Shown here one piece after another: positions 34,275 through 46,339 of a stretch of 64,000 nt of DNA. A model generated the notes under the pieces. The model was not told the origin of the DNA. It did no database searches and saw nothing but the letters and a program-made list of their open reading frames with translations. The DNA is taken from the NCBI GenBank assembly GCA_964017185.1, contig OZ024871.1, positions 65,786,866 through 65,850,865 on the forward strand, written 5' to 3'. A program made the translations under genes and the position numbers. This DNA is from Rugalucina vietnamica. Taxonomy: Eukaryota; Mollusca; Bivalvia; Lucinida; Lucinidae. Within the stretch, counting starts at the first letter, position 1, and every line of letters starts with the position of its first letter.

Positions 34275-35575
34275 CCAGTTTACAGAATCTGACCAAATTT
34301 TGTATGTACATTAACATTGACAAGATCTAGCTTGGGATTGTTGACCGTCATTTTTCGCAAAATTTTGACAGAGTTACTGCCCTTGATTGACGTCAGAATT
34401 TCGTTTCCGCTCAATATCTTGAGAACGAATTCACAGAATCCGACCAAATTTTGTATGCACATCATCATTGACAAGATCTAGCTTGGGATTGTTACCCGTC
34501 ATTTTTCGCAAAATTTTGACGGAGTTACGGCCCTTGATTGACGTCAGAATTTTGTTTCCGCTCAATATCTTGAGAACGAATTGACAGAATCCGGCCAAAT
34601 TTTGTGTACACATCAACATTGACAAGATCTAGCTTGGGATTGTTACCCGTCATTTTTTGCAAAATTTTGACGGAGTTACGGCCCTTAATTGACGTCAGAA
34701 TTTCGTTTCCGCTCAATATCTTGAGAACAAATTGACAGAATCCGACCAAATTTTGTGTGCACATCAACATTGACAAGATCTAGCTTGGGATTGTTATCCG
34801 TTATTTTTCGCAAAATTTTGACGGAGTTACGGCCCTTAATTGACGTCAGAATTTCGTTTCCGCTCAATATCTTGAGAACGAATTGACAGAATCCGACCAA
34901 ATTTTGTATGCATGTCATCATTGACAAGATCTAGCTTGGGATTGTTACCCGTCATTTTTCGCAAAATTTTGACGGAGTTACGGCCCTTGATTGACGTCAG
35001 AATTTCGTTTCCGCTCAATATCTTGAGAACGAATTGACAGAATCCGACCAAATTTTGTATGCCCGTCATCATTGACAAGATCTAGCTTGGGATTGTTACC
35101 CGTCATTTTTCACAAAATTTTGACGGAGTTACGGCCCTTGATTGACGTCAGAATTTCGTTTCTGCTCAATATCTTAAGAACGAATTGACAGAATCCGACC
35201 AAATTTTGTATGCACGTCATCATTGACAAGATCTAGCTTGGAATTGTTACCCATCATTTTTTCGCAAAATTTTGACGGAGTTACGGCCCTTGATTGACTT
35301 CAGAATTTCGTTTCCGCTCAATATCTTGAGAACGAATTGACAGAATCCGTCCAAATTTTGTATGCACATCATCATCGACAAGATCTAGCTTGGGATTGTT
35401 ACCCGTCATTTTTAGCAAAATTTTGACGTAGTTATGGCCCTTTATTGAGGTCAGAATTTCGTTTCCGCTCAATATCTTGAGAACGAATTGACATAATCAG
35501 ACCAAATTTTGTATGCGCATCAATATTGACGAGATCTAACTTGTGATAGTTACCTGTCATTGTTTTTTTCACCCT
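34275..35575 (-). repeat. Core tandem array of family 1, about 151-bp monomer, 9 copies
   Basis: GACAAGATCTAGCTTGGGAT recurs every 151-152 bp from about 34319 to 35529. Monomers are more uniform than in the 7200-9010 array. Confidence 0.9.
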
Positions 35576-36015
35576 GCAAAAAAGCTGAGAAGCGGGGCTA
35601 TAGTCAGATTCTCTGACAATTCTAGTTTGAATAGACCTCGCTTCTTTGAAGATCAAGTTTTCTTTGATTGATTGCAATTTCAGATCTTGTTCTGTCTGGC
35701 TAAACTACAATGGACAGCGTTAGACATCTAAGTTTGATTAGTTCGCTTAAACGCTGTCATCAGCTGAAGGTTGATTCGAGGACATTACGAAAAACAGCAA
35801 GTGGTGTTTTGCAAAAGTGTCATGAGGATGGAAAAATTGTCTTGAGATAATAAATCTATTTTACATCGTTAGTTAACTCATGTTAAACTCAAAATGGAAT
35901 GCCAGACATTCACAAAGCACAATTCAATTGATTTCTTTATTGACGCTAGGTAAATTATAGAAGCGATGCTTTTTGGACAAATCTATCAGAAATAATCATA
36001 GAATCGTCTCAGAAT

Positions 36016-36466
36016 CGTATAAATTTTCCTTTTTAAAAGGAGAGCTTGCCCAGTTTGAGGCATCTTAAACGATTTAATGAAGTCATTACCTGTTCTTGTA
36101 GCATCGAACTAGTGTAACAGTTTGAAAGTAAATCTTGTTTATGAGATGAAACCACGATTATATGATTTTCAAGGAATTTTCCCAACATTATCCACCCTCT
36201 AGTCGGTACTCGGATATATGTTCCTTAATTAATCTGATAAAGATTTAATTTTCATTTTTGCAAGAGTTGTAAAATATATTTTAAATTAGTGTATTTAAAA
36301 ACTATCAGTTTTGAAAAAAGAGCAAAACATAGTGTTGAACACGCCTGCCTCTCCTTAAATTCTGAACAAACAATTCATGACCGAATCGACCTATACCAAA
36401 ACTACAGGACCGATACAATCCGTGGCCGTTTGTGTTGTAAATTTTCGGTATGTCTTGATACCCCAA
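36016..36466. other. Insertion specific to unit 3, left part
   Basis: No counterpart in units 1 and 2. Short ORFs only; origin not recognised. Confidence 0.3.
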
Positions 36467-36489
36467 ATTAACTCTTAGTTATAAAAATT

Positions 36490-36789
36490 ATGACTGTGAC
36501 AGAAAGAGTAGTTTTCAGAAAAGCAAAATTTATGTATAAAGTTTCCAACAATTTAACCCCTGAATATATCAGAGAAATGTTTACCAAACGGCAAGCTAAT
36601 GTTAATGTCAATGATTCATATGTTTTAAGATCTATGACTGCAAACAACTTCTTGCTACCAAAACCAAATACTGAATTATACAAAGGCAGTTTACCTTTAT
36701 CTTGCCCAGTTATTTGGAGTTGTCTCGAAACCAGTGTAAAAATGCTCCTTCTGTCGAATCTTTCCATTCTAGATGTATTAAATGGATGA
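36490..36789 (+). pseudogene. C-terminal fragment of non-LTR reverse transcriptase
   Basis: About 99 codons. The opening MTVTERVVFRKAKFMYKVSN and the following NLTPEYI are the familiar post-thumb region of CR1/Jockey-type ORF2 proteins (usually ...W.TV..R...RK..FMYK..N...P.YL). A degraded SLPLSCPVIWSCL segment corresponds to the family's S-P..WN.LP motif. Polymerase motifs are absent because the element is 5'-truncated. Not a host gene. Confidence 0.7.
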
Positions 36790-37222
36790 TGGTTAATTAA
36801 TTTATATTTGTCAATTCATATTATGTTTGTGTTTATAATTTATTTATCATTCGTTTTGACTTTTATTCATACATTTCACTTGTTTTTATATTTTGTCATT
36901 CATTTGTGCTCTTCATGTTTGTTTGAATGCATGTGTAATATTTGTACATTTACTTCTTTTTCACACTGTATTTTATTATTTTCACTTCTGGTCAAACACG
37001 TAGGTGACTTTTGTTTATTGCTGAAGAATAAGTCACTAACTTTTTTGACCAATCTTGTGTAATTTTGTTTGTTGGTAGAGATGTGTGAGAGTTTCAATTT
37101 ATGTGGTAGAATTTCAATTAGCTTTTTTATGTATCTGTACAATTGTTAATATTTGTAAATAATTGAGGGTCGCAAGAGAGATAAGTTTTGTACTAATTGT
37201 GTTACCCTCGTGAAATAAAGTC

Positions 37223-37223
<1 letters not shown>

Positions 37224-37269
<46 letters not shown>
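37224..37269 (+). repeat. (ATT)n microsatellite, LINE tail
   Basis: About fifteen ATT repeats directly after the AATAAAG signal of the truncated LINE. Confidence 0.95.
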
Positions 37270-37270
37270 G

Positions 37271-38043
37271 AAATGACTGATGAAACATTATCCAAAAATA
37301 AGTAGCATTATAATGCTGACCAATGTTCAAAGAATATGCAAAGACATTGCTCTTTTTCTTACTCTGAAATACAACGGTTAATGTAGGTGCACCTGATCAG
37401 CGCCAAGGCAGTGCCATAACAATATACGTGTACTTTCCAAATGCACTATTCAAGTCTCTAGCCATTCATTCTTTGTGGCTTAAAATATCGATTTGGTTTT
37501 CTCATGAAACGACTTATTGCTTACTGAGTTGGACTTCATTCATAACAACATACTGGTCACCAGCTTTATTACAATATTTGTTTGCAAACGAGAAACCAAG
37601 AGAATCACACGTGAGAAACTGGTTTTGTCCCAGGTTTAGTGCACTGACGCCTGCATTATGCCCTCCAAACTGGGCTCACAACCTAAGCGGTTTAGAACTA
37701 AACTATATAGATCTATATAGGATGTTACCAGTCCAACAAATTAGTCTGCATGCATACATTTTAAACTGAATATAGCTAGTTGTAACTAGGACACGAGCGC
37801 AAGTTAGGTTGTTCAGTAACACGATTCTTCATTCACTGGATAGTGGTCTTCTGTCACGTGGATGATGGAACCAATCACTGGACCGGTCTTTCCTTTAACG
37901 CCATTTCTTCTCACAAGTCATTGTTTAAAATGGATGAAAGGTGTGGCTGGTTTCCGTCTTTAACCACTTAAATCACTGGTCAAGAATGCGGTCAAATAGA
38001 CGACTGAAACCAGGCCGTTTCGGTAACCCCATTCCGAATCAAT
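37271..38043. other. Insertion specific to unit 3, right part
   Basis: Between the LINE tail and the hairpin. A 113-codon ORF (37428-37769) shows no recognised domain. Not present in units 1 and 2. Confidence 0.3.
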
Positions 38044-38069
38044 GCTTGCTGGGCTGTGGCCCAGCAAGC
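38044..38069. repeat. Perfect 11-bp hairpin at an insertion junction
   Basis: GCTTGCTGGGC, loop TGTG, then GCCCAGCAAGC, immediately before unit sequence resumes (AGCCATTAAGACTGTCGTC). Could be an element terminus or a bidirectional stem. Confidence 0.6.
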
Positions 38070-38718
38070 AAAAAGGGAGCCATTAAGACTGTCGTCTACA
38101 ACTGGTCTCAAACAGAACCTGCAAACTTATCGATGGTTACAATTACTCGTGAAGTCGACAAACAGATTGATTAAACAAGTCAGTTATTAAGTTATAAGTA
38201 TATAATTGCGTTTTAGTTTAAGTTCATAAAACTTTCGATTCACGCGACCATAAAAACGCTCATTTGGAAATATCCGCAAACGGAAACTGCTGGAAAAAAT
38301 GGACAATATTGTGTACCATGAACTGAAAAAAAGAGATAAATAACGCCTCAAAGGCATGCGTCTTTGTTATATTTCCATACTTTACCTTTGTGCCGATAGA
38401 ACATGTCTTCTAACTTCGTTTCTATTGATGGTGAAGTCTAAATACACCTTCGCAAAATTGAAAATTAGCAAGCATCAGGAACTTGTGCAGAAATACCATA
38501 CCCTCACATGGGAAACAACCAAAGGGACAATAAGGTACCGATAGATAAAGAGATCATACACTAAGCCGAGTGAGCAGCTATTTCCGTAGAGATTGACGCT
38601 CAGTCATATGAATATGAGTTACATGTATTAACTAAACATATGAAGACGCACATAAAGACTTAAACAACCATAAACATTGACACCGACATAATAAAAATGA
38701 ACTACATGTACACCTCAA

Positions 38719-39176
38719 CACTACTGACAAACACGTGGTATTGTATACATACAAACCGATAAATGTTCGGAGACACACACTGCAATGGAGACAGAAGTTG
38801 AGGTTAGAGTTTTCTCCAACAGTGTTTTTTCTACTTGACTGATAGATGGGTGCAGTCAATGCAGAACTTGATCATTTATTGAATTAAAATAACATAAGAA
38901 ATCCCGGTTATTTCGTTTTTGCAAACACTTCTACATGTGTATGCTATTGTGTTTGAAGTACTATATGTTCATGGGGCGGAGGTGTTTGCGAAAACGAAAT
39001 AACCTGGATTCATTATGTTACTTTAATTCAATAAATGTTCAATTTCTGCATTGACTGTGCCTATCTATCCGTCAAAAGAGTAAACGCTATAGGAGAAAAC
39101 TCGCATTTCTCACCTCAACTTCGGGCAGAATTTCACTGTGCAATACCCACTCCGTACCACGTGTTTCTCAGCTGTG
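38719..39176. mobile_element. Foldback TIR element with CTCAA duplication
   Basis: Ends CACTACTGACAAACACGTGG and, inverted, CACGTGTTTCTCAGCTGTG. CTCAA occurs on both sides (38714-38718, 39177-39181) but only once in units 1 and 2. An inner inverted pair (ATTTATTGAATTAAA.TAACATA and complement; GGTTATTTCGTTTTTGCAAAC and complement) makes most of the 458 bp self-complementary. No protein. Superfamily uncertain because the 5-bp duplication is unusual for the common TIR groups. Confidence 0.75.
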
Positions 39177-39836
39177 CTCAAGCCATATTGGTGATAAAAT
39201 AATCTAGTTATGATTGGGTTCAAAACAGCTATAATTCTCCCCTGATTATGCGGCATTAAAGTACATGTATGTCCAATGCTTATTAATAAGTGCCTTTCTT
39301 TTCAATTTACATGTAATAAACTTTCATTAAAACATCATTTTGCATACAACGTTATATAATGGATATATAAGTGCATGCACCGCCAGAGGCATTTTAATTG
39401 CTTTAAAATTTAGTTGTTGTCAGCGAGATATCAGTTGTACTCAGCGTTTTCACCTTATTTTGTAGTGTGGAAATGACAGCGAATTTGTGTTCTGATATAG
39501 ACGATAAAAATGTTTTGGTGAAAACTGTGTCCTAGAAGCAAAGTACATTAGTTCGTTATAGAATGACTACCCATACATGACATTTGAGTCATTGTACCAA
39601 ATCTTCATAGCAACAGACAATAAAATCATTTGTCAGTCTAAAAATAAAGTGAATGGCAAAGACCTGTACAAATCCTAAATCAGTTCATACGCCATTTTAC
39701 CCGCTCAAAATATAATTTGTTGTGATGGGGACGTAATAAAACGATATAATGCCATCATGTCTTAACTTATACGCCAAGCAGACGCTCTGATGTTCTATTC
39801 TGCTCTGCTGCATAGCTATTAATGCCCATTTTAGAC

Positions 39837-39844
39837 TATAAAAG
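39837..39844 (+). promoter_or_regulatory. Candidate TATA box in conserved block, unit 3
   Basis: TATAAAAGTGTATGCAGTC, two substitutions downstream of the octamer compared with units 1 and 2. Confidence 0.35.
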
Positions 39845-40171
39845 TGTATGCAGTCGAAAACATATCTTGTGTGTGTTGGTGTAATGAAGTGCTTAGCTTT
39901 TACGCCCATATTAAGTCAAGTTTCAATTAACATTTTGTTACAACACTAAAAGAAGATCTAATGAATTCAAAAGTATTCAGCAAACAAGCTGGCCAGAAAA
40001 TCAAACCATCTAGGAAATGTCCATTCATGTGAGAAAGACACCAAAAGGGAACAAGTTAGTTGATTGACATAGCCTTGACCGTAACAGCAAATGTTGTATT
40101 TGATCATACCATTATAAATATAAAACTTTATAAATTAAATGGATAATCAAAACTGTTGTGATTTGATAGTG

Positions 40172-40213
40172 GTGGTGATGTGATGATGATGATTATGATG
40201 ATGATGATGATGC
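40172..40213. repeat. Degenerate (ATG)n/(GTG)n microsatellite, unit 3
   Basis: Interrupted GTG/ATG repeats at the place of the pure arrays of units 1 and 2. Confidence 0.85.
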
Positions 40214-40644
40214 CCTGTTTCTGTTGCATAAACTGGTCTCTTCTAAAAGGCAATTTCTTCTTTGAAAATATTAACGGTAACATTGAAGGCCATTTTAAAC
40301 ACGTGCGAAGCATCCAGCACCTGCAAAAGACATGATCAATCAATACACTGTTGCATTCAATGATTTAATTGAATTTGAAACCATTTATTGTTGCAGCTGG
40401 TCTTCAATTGGTTCCACTAGACTTTTCCTTTCATTTCAATAACTACTCGGAAATATATATTTTATATACTATTAGATGGTCAAAATACAGTTTGCAAATA
40501 GGACGCCATCCCATTCTTCTATTCTTTGCTAAAGAATCTTTGATATCAAGTTGATTCAATTCATCAACGCCAACACTTGACGGTTTTTGTTTCTTTTTAA
40601 TACATATCGATAATAGCTAGCACTTCTGTATTAGAAGAAAATAT

Positions 40645-41915
40645 ATTAGTCAAATCTATAAAGTTATGTTAAACGATATAAGAGACAACCAAAACATAAA
40701 GAACTGGGCATCTTTAGTAAAAATACATTAGCGAATCTTGGGTTTCTCGATGTATGGTTAGCCCAAGGGGTGGAGGATGTTAGCAAATTTCTTACGCTTT
40801 TAAAACAAAGATTGTCAGATCATTTTCTTCAAAACTGGAATTATAGATTAGCTGAATCAAGCAGAGCGTCATTTAATAGAGTTATATGCAAATTTAAATT
40901 CCAGCCATATTTAGATAAGGTAACTACAAGAAAGTTTAGAGTCGCATTATCAAAGCTTAGAATGTCATCACACAGGCTCATGCATATGATTGAGGCTGGT
41001 AGATGGAATAGACCACATCGTACTCCCAGGGAACAACGCAAATGCACTGTCTGTAATAAACTAGAAGACGAGTATCATTTCCTATTTGAATATAGATTGT
41101 ACAATGATGAAAGAACAATATTTCTAAAACCCTATTGTCTTCGGAATCAAAGTATGTATAAAACGATTGAATTGATGCAGGAAACAAATTCAAAAACATA
41201 AAAAAATTGGCAATGTTTGTTCATAAGTGTTTTGAAATACGTACTGATTACATATTACACAACTGATGTATGCTCATAAATGTTCTGGAATACGTACCTT
41301 TATTTTATTTCTCAGTTAATTAATAAGTACCTTTTGCCGATATTCTTACACTAGCGTAGATATATGTTTACAGTTGTAACAATACTGATGTCTGATGAGA
41401 CTAAAAAAGTATATTTTTGGGTTGTACTATCAATTCTTACATAGTTATTTGAGGTTTATATATTTATTCCTCAACCTGATGTTTCTAAAGATAAGTATAT
41501 ATTGTAATATATGTTTATACATTCTCTGTGTTTCAAGAATGAAGAGTGTTTGGTCATTAGATGAATGCATTTTGAGATACTATAAACATGCAGATATGTA
41601 TACAATGTGCTTACGAAAATGTCTAAGCTACTTTTGCATGATGATAAATGTATTTGCTTTTATATTTGATACGATTAGGTAGATATCAATATAATTAGTT
41701 GAAAAACATAATAACACTGTGTAGTGAATAACATCACACTGTCCGCCATACTTAAAATTATTTAGAAATGTTTGTATATATGCTTATTTGCTCAAGGGTC
41801 ATGCATGACCTATTGCAAATAATATTTGTCATGTTTGTACGGTGAATGGAGGATGCCCTCGACCTCCATTGACCTATTACGAGGATAATAAATTTCTTCC
41901 TCTTCTTTTTCTTCT
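40645..41915 (+). mobile_element. 5'-truncated non-LTR retrotransposon
   Basis: Interrupts unit 3 after TAGCTAGCACTTCTGTATT. It contains a reverse-transcriptase C-terminus, about 700 bp of 3' UTR and an AATAAATTTC-type end followed by TTCTTC repeats. Unlike the LINE end at 36467-37270 it has a zinc-binding tail domain, so it is a different family. Confidence 0.7.
40770..41201 (+). pseudogene. C-terminal part of non-LTR reverse transcriptase with zinc-binding motif
   Basis: About 143 codons. The conserved tail has FLTLLKQRLSDHFLQNWN, SSRA, FRVALSKLRMSSHRL and a CTVCNKLEDEYHFLF motif (Cys-x2-Cys...His) that typically ends ORF2 proteins of several invertebrate LINE groups. In those the next residues are usually C-P; here Glu replaces that Cys (FEYRLY), so the zinc site may be damaged. 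Reading upstream in frame from about 40670 gives more of the same protein with one stop near 40730. The fragment is therefore a broken, truncated retroelement gene, not a host gene. Confidence 0.7.
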
Positions 41916-42375
41916 TCTAATAACATGAAGACGTCGATCGCATTCCTGGACTTTCTATTCATAATATACTTCAAAAATCAAAGTACAGTATCCGTAATTT
42001 AATTAATTAGTATATTGTGTCATCTACAGTTATGTTGAAATGATATATTGTCATATCGTGTGCAGAACTAGATATCTCCCATTAATCTGACACCAATAAA
42101 CGGTCCGGTAGATGACGTAGGAAGTGCTGCGAGAGCTAATAAGTGAAGAAAAGCGCTTGTGCCAATTCGTCACGGATTTCCACATATGCCGCTATAAAAT
42201 CGTGCAGGGAAAGACATTGTGACATGAATGGCTAATAGGAAATCATGCTTGCTATTATCTGTGTTCAGAAAACGAAGTTCTTAATTATTCCTTGATTAGG
42301 AAAGCTGTATAGAGTCCATGATAGATATTTAATTCCCATCCACCAGATAAGCGTATCTCTTTGTACATGTTTCAA

Positions 42376-43930
42376 AGTTTTTTTTTTGTTTTTTTGTTTT
42401 TTTTTTTTCTAATGCCAATCATGTTTGTTGTAAGTTTGAAAATGTACGTATACCTTGAACACTTTTTGACAGACATCACCAGGATTAAGGTAACGAACGT
42501 TTTAATTCCTATATAAGGAAGTGACATGTTGATTACCAACTGCAAGATATAAAATACCCATTTACGTGAATATTTCAGGAACCCACAAAATTAAAATAAT
42601 AATTTACAATTGTTGTTTTTGTGAAAGTCTATATAGAAAAATAACATTTGCTTATTTCTGTAAAATGATTAAATTTCATAAATTGTACTGTATTCATGCG
42701 CAAGCAAAATGTCTACCTAAGCAACTGTGTCACACCTGAAGCCAATATTTAAGACAAAGCCGCTACTGACACGCACAGAGGCAGGATCGCACGATTTGCT
42801 AAAGATTTGGGGGTCTTAAAAACATTTTTTTATAATATGCTTAAGATTTGTATGTGGTGTCTAAAGCCCGAGCCTTTTAATCTTTCGAATGTAACATAAT
42901 CCTGTGATAATATGACTTTTTGCCAAATATACTCGTTTAAGGGTAGAGTTTCTGAAGGAGCTAAAGTGGTACCACTGTTTATTGGGTTTATGACCCCTGT
43001 AGGTGCAATATGATCTACAGCTGTATAGATCAAAGGTCTGTCATGGCGTAATTATCTCATCTCAAAAAGAAGTAATAAAGAGGCCCCAATAGGATTATAC
43101 CTGTGGTATCACTGATTATTGGTTTTATGGTCCTTAATAATCTGTGATGAATGGCCTCACACTGCAAGGAGTCATTGATTTGTTTTCTATTTGGGGCCCT
43201 ACCTAAATTGAGAGTCATTGTCAGGCCACCAGGTGTACTGTCACATTATCAGTGACCAGCTAATGATTTTCAATAGATAGCATAACAGGTCTTTAGAGGA
43301 TATTGAATTATGTAACAGTTCTCCAACTGTTGTTAAAAAAGTGTAAAACAAATTTTTGACCGTTTAAGCGATCCTACTTACATTCTCGTTTAATTATCAA
43401 CTTATTTTGTTAATAATATTTGAAATACAATGTTCTTACACATGTTTTTCACGTGCACGGTCAAGGCTTATACACGTACACAATAAACTCTACAGGTACA
43501 TGCTGACAGGTCTTACATATGATGTCCTTGGTTAATTTAACAACTGCAGCATTGTCATGAAAGTTTTCAGAATTTTGAATACGTGCGTAAACCACCTACG
43601 GCGGATTTTTATCGTGCGTTTGCTTTAGAACGTACGCTAGGATTGAGCTAACCATGCTCCTAGATTCTTAAGATTGCGTTTTCTTGATTATTCATTGAAG
43701 CATCATTCTAATGCACGTGAGAACGTAACGTGACGTCTGATTGGAAAACGTCTAAAAATTTACCAAAGTATATTCTGCGATATAACGTCGAAACCCTTTT
43801 GTCACGAGCAACGCCGCTTATGGTTGGTTAACGTCGTGGTTATACATGTACGTCGTTCGTGACGCACACATTACGTAAAACAGTGCATTTTCGATGTTTA
43901 TAGTTAAATAGTGCATTAGAATAGGGAAAA
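42376..43930. other. Unassigned stretch right of the tandem array
   Basis: Starts with a T-rich run (about 42378-42410). No recognised gene. A CpG-containing zone with GTGACG/AACGTC words lies at 43560-43870. Confidence 0.35.

Positions 43931-43933
<3 letters not shown>

Positions 43934-43964
<31 letters not shown>
43934..43964. repeat. Poly(T) run, about 31 nt
   Basis: Abuts an inverted-repeat element; possibly its A-tail on the other strand or a local slippage product. Confidence 0.9.
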
Positions 43965-44088
43965 CATTTGGGGAGGTATATCGTCGTATATACGACGGAA
44001 ATCATGTTTTACGGCTCAACTAACGCGTCGCCGTAAAACAATATTTCAGACCGTATTTCCGACGATTTACCGCCCCAAATGAAAAATT
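43955..44088. repeat. Imperfect hairpin element
   Basis: TTTTTCATTTGGGG and CCCCAAATGAAAAA bracket further inverted pieces (ATCGTCG/CGACGAT; GTTTTACGGC/GCCGTAAAAC). About 120 bp, self-complementary, MITE-like. Confidence 0.65.
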
Positions 44089-44810
44089 TCAATATAGTTA
44101 TCCCGTAACTTTAGGCTCATGATAAGAATTTTTCAAACACTATGAGAAATCATTGACCATACTGCCGCGGCTAAATTATTTGCATTGCATTTAAAATTGG
44201 AGTTAAATTTTGCGTGATAGGAAAAGAGGTGGCAAAACGCGGAAGACATAACATCATTTAAGATTGCGATGATCACAAACTGAAGAATGATGCGTGAGGT
44301 TGTTAATAATTTAAATGTTTCTCATAATGACTTTACAAACGATTGACTGTCAAGTTTTGTGGAGAAATCTTGTAAATGGGATCTTTAGAGCTCTCATTTT
44401 ATTGCGTTATTTTCCTAATTTTAATATAAGGTGGCAATAAATTAATTTCTTGCCTTTTCGAAATTGCTACTTAATATTTCAATAATTATTTTCACGGCTT
44501 AATTGATATTGCCTGCAAAAATGCGATATCATAGTGCGATTGTTTTGACCAGTACGGTTTACCTTTGACATAGATTTGCATTGATGATCGGACCGCGATT
44601 CAATGCGATGCTTATGGTAAACAAGACGTACCCACGTGCTTCATATGACACTGTAAAATGTTTAAAGCAAGAAGGTAACCCCTTTTTGATTGTTTACAAA
44701 ACCTCATCACGTGAGGTCAACCGGTGTTTCTTTTCCATATATCTGCGATAATACATCACGAAATGTGACCTTCTGCTTTTTAAGCAGTATTACAATGTAT
44801 AATGCATTTT

Positions 44811-44815
<5 letters not shown>
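44089..44815. other. Unassigned stretch
   Basis: No ORF or repeat recognised. Confidence 0.3.

Positions 44816-44856
<41 letters not shown>
44816..44856. repeat. Poly(T) run, about 41 nt
   Basis: Homopolymer; the Phe- and Lys-rich ORFs over it are artefacts. Confidence 0.95.
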
Positions 44857-44859
<3 letters not shown>

Positions 44860-45054
44860 GAATTTCAAGGGGTATACCACTTTTTGTTTTTGTTCTGCAT
44901 ATTCCATGCATTGCGTCATCAAGTTGCCAAATACATTTGTATTCGCGCTTACAAGTGACATTTAACCCTTACCTATCCTTGATAAATCCACGGGTCATGA
45001 TCATTTTCGGACTGCTCAGAAATAAGTGCTTTTCGCTGGGCATTCTTGTTTAAC

Positions 45055-46330
45055 TTCATGTGTCATATTATTCATTTTCGAGGAGTGCACTGCGGTAGCG
45101 TTCCAGGTTTTCTGGATGTGAATAATAGTTTAAAAGGTGACTTGAAAATGGGGCTTACTACGAGGGGGTTTCAAAAAGTTCGCGGAAAAGTGCCATCATA
45201 TTCTTATTTTGTAAATCAGGTGAATTAAACTAATACAGTTATATAGACCAACATGATTTGTACTTATACAGCAAATTTTGCTGCTCTGGCATGAACACAA
45301 TGCTAACAGTGGTTGCTATGGAAACCGTACATCACGATTACCGGCCTACTTTTGTTCATTTTTGCAAAAAGTCGATGTCTAATGATGAGAGAGCATTTGA
45401 TAATTAACCATGCTTTTTTCACCAAACATTGTATGAGCAAAGTTCAATATGTTTGCGATTAGCACATTACGTCATTTAAGTGTGTGACGTCATTTAGGCG
45501 TTAAGCGCCCATATTGTTTAGTGGGTATGCCTAAAATGCGAAGGGAACAACGTTATTCGATAAATTGTGTGTTTGGAACGGACAATAAATGAAAGAAACA
45601 CTGCTAAGAGCAGAAAGCGCATATGGCACCAAGAAAATTAAGAAAACGGCAATCAACAAGTAGTATGCATGATTTCTACACGACCAGAAATGGTCCATGT
45701 CGACTCGTGCAGTGTAACGTCAAATAACGTCATACTGTCAAAAATGATCGTCGTGATAGAAAAGACTAGAATTCGTGAAATACACAATATATCGAATTGT
45801 AATTTCGGCACATTTACCGCATTACACACACAGAACAAACAATTAGACGCCCATTTTCCAGGTTTATTCCGAAAATGCTTTAGAGCTAGCCAACAGCGGC
45901 ATGAATGCGTGTAGCATGACGTTGTTGTTACGTTGGGCCGGTTTAACTGTTATTACCTTAGAAACGCACGTGATTTTATGCCTAATTTTCATCCGATTTT
46001 ATTCAAATTTTGTGCAAATGTTAACTATATGTTAATTTACAAAATGCAAAGAGAACGTAAATTTCCGAAGACAATTACAAAGTTGGCAGCACTTTTCCTC
46101 GAACTTTTTGAACCCCCCTCGTAAATGCCCAAACATGTCTGTGTAGGTTATGAATTACCATGGAAAATCAGCGCGAAAAGAATTGTTATTTAATCAGGCG
46201 TTTATAAAAGACATATATGTTGTCTTTATTGGCAGTTACATGTAATTTCGAACTGGAGCATGAAATTGTAAGACATGCATACTTTTCTGCCAAAGTCCAA
46301 GAGACACACATAAAGTGTCGTCCCATTTTT
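45055..46330 (+). repeat. Local direct duplication, copy 1 (interrupted)
   Basis: CATTTTCGAGGAGTGCA, CGTTCCAGGTTTTCTGGAT, ATTACCATGGAAAAT and GGCGTTTATAAAAGACATAT recur in copy 2 at 46465-46765. Copy 1 is split by the TA-flanked element. Confidence 0.8.
45161..46121. mobile_element. Mariner-like element, transposase lost
   Basis: Inverted ends CGAGGGGG(T/G)TTCAAAAAGTTCG, continuing to GGAAAAGTGC, lie inside TA duplications (45159-45160, 46122-46123). Copy 2 of the local duplication has the empty site (GGGCTTACTAAATGCCC). At 961 bp it is somewhat shorter than a full mariner, and no DDE transposase is readable on either strand. Confidence 0.85.
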
Positions 46331-46339
46331 AAAAATCCT

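Larger units (their letters stand above)
32150..35622 (-). mobile_element. Tandem-core element, family 1, copy 2, split by a LINE
   Basis: Ends ATAGCCCCGCTTT and, inverted, CTGACAATTCTAGTT match those of 7130-9167. Units 1 and 2 preserve the empty site (GACATTGTTTGAATAAACC at about 15744), so the insertion left no target duplication. A CCTTCCGT/TTATTCCGT microsatellite follows the left end. A LINE-like insertion (32277-34272) then interrupts, followed by nine core repeats. Confidence 0.8.
36467..37270 (+). mobile_element. 5'-truncated LINE, 3' end with (ATT)n tail
   Basis: C-terminal reverse-transcriptase coding sequence, a 3' UTR with AATAAAG (about 37214) and a tail of (ATT)n. Trinucleotide tails are usual in CR1/Jockey-like non-LTR elements. 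5' truncation is the normal outcome of incomplete reverse transcription. Confidence 0.75.
31593..42375 (+). repeat. Tandem segmental duplication, unit 3 (truncated)
   Basis: Blocks 31600-32149, 35623-36015, 38072-38718, 39177-40640 and 41920-42375 follow the order of units 1 and 2. Similarity stops at a T-rich run at about 42378, before the last two blocks of the unit. Four large insertions account for the length. Confidence 0.85.

Noticed and set aside
37428-37769. 113-codon ORF
   Set aside because: No recognisable domain and no paralogue; unit-3-specific insertion.
44707-45053. Phe-rich and Lys-rich ORFs
   Set aside because: Caused by the poly(T) run.
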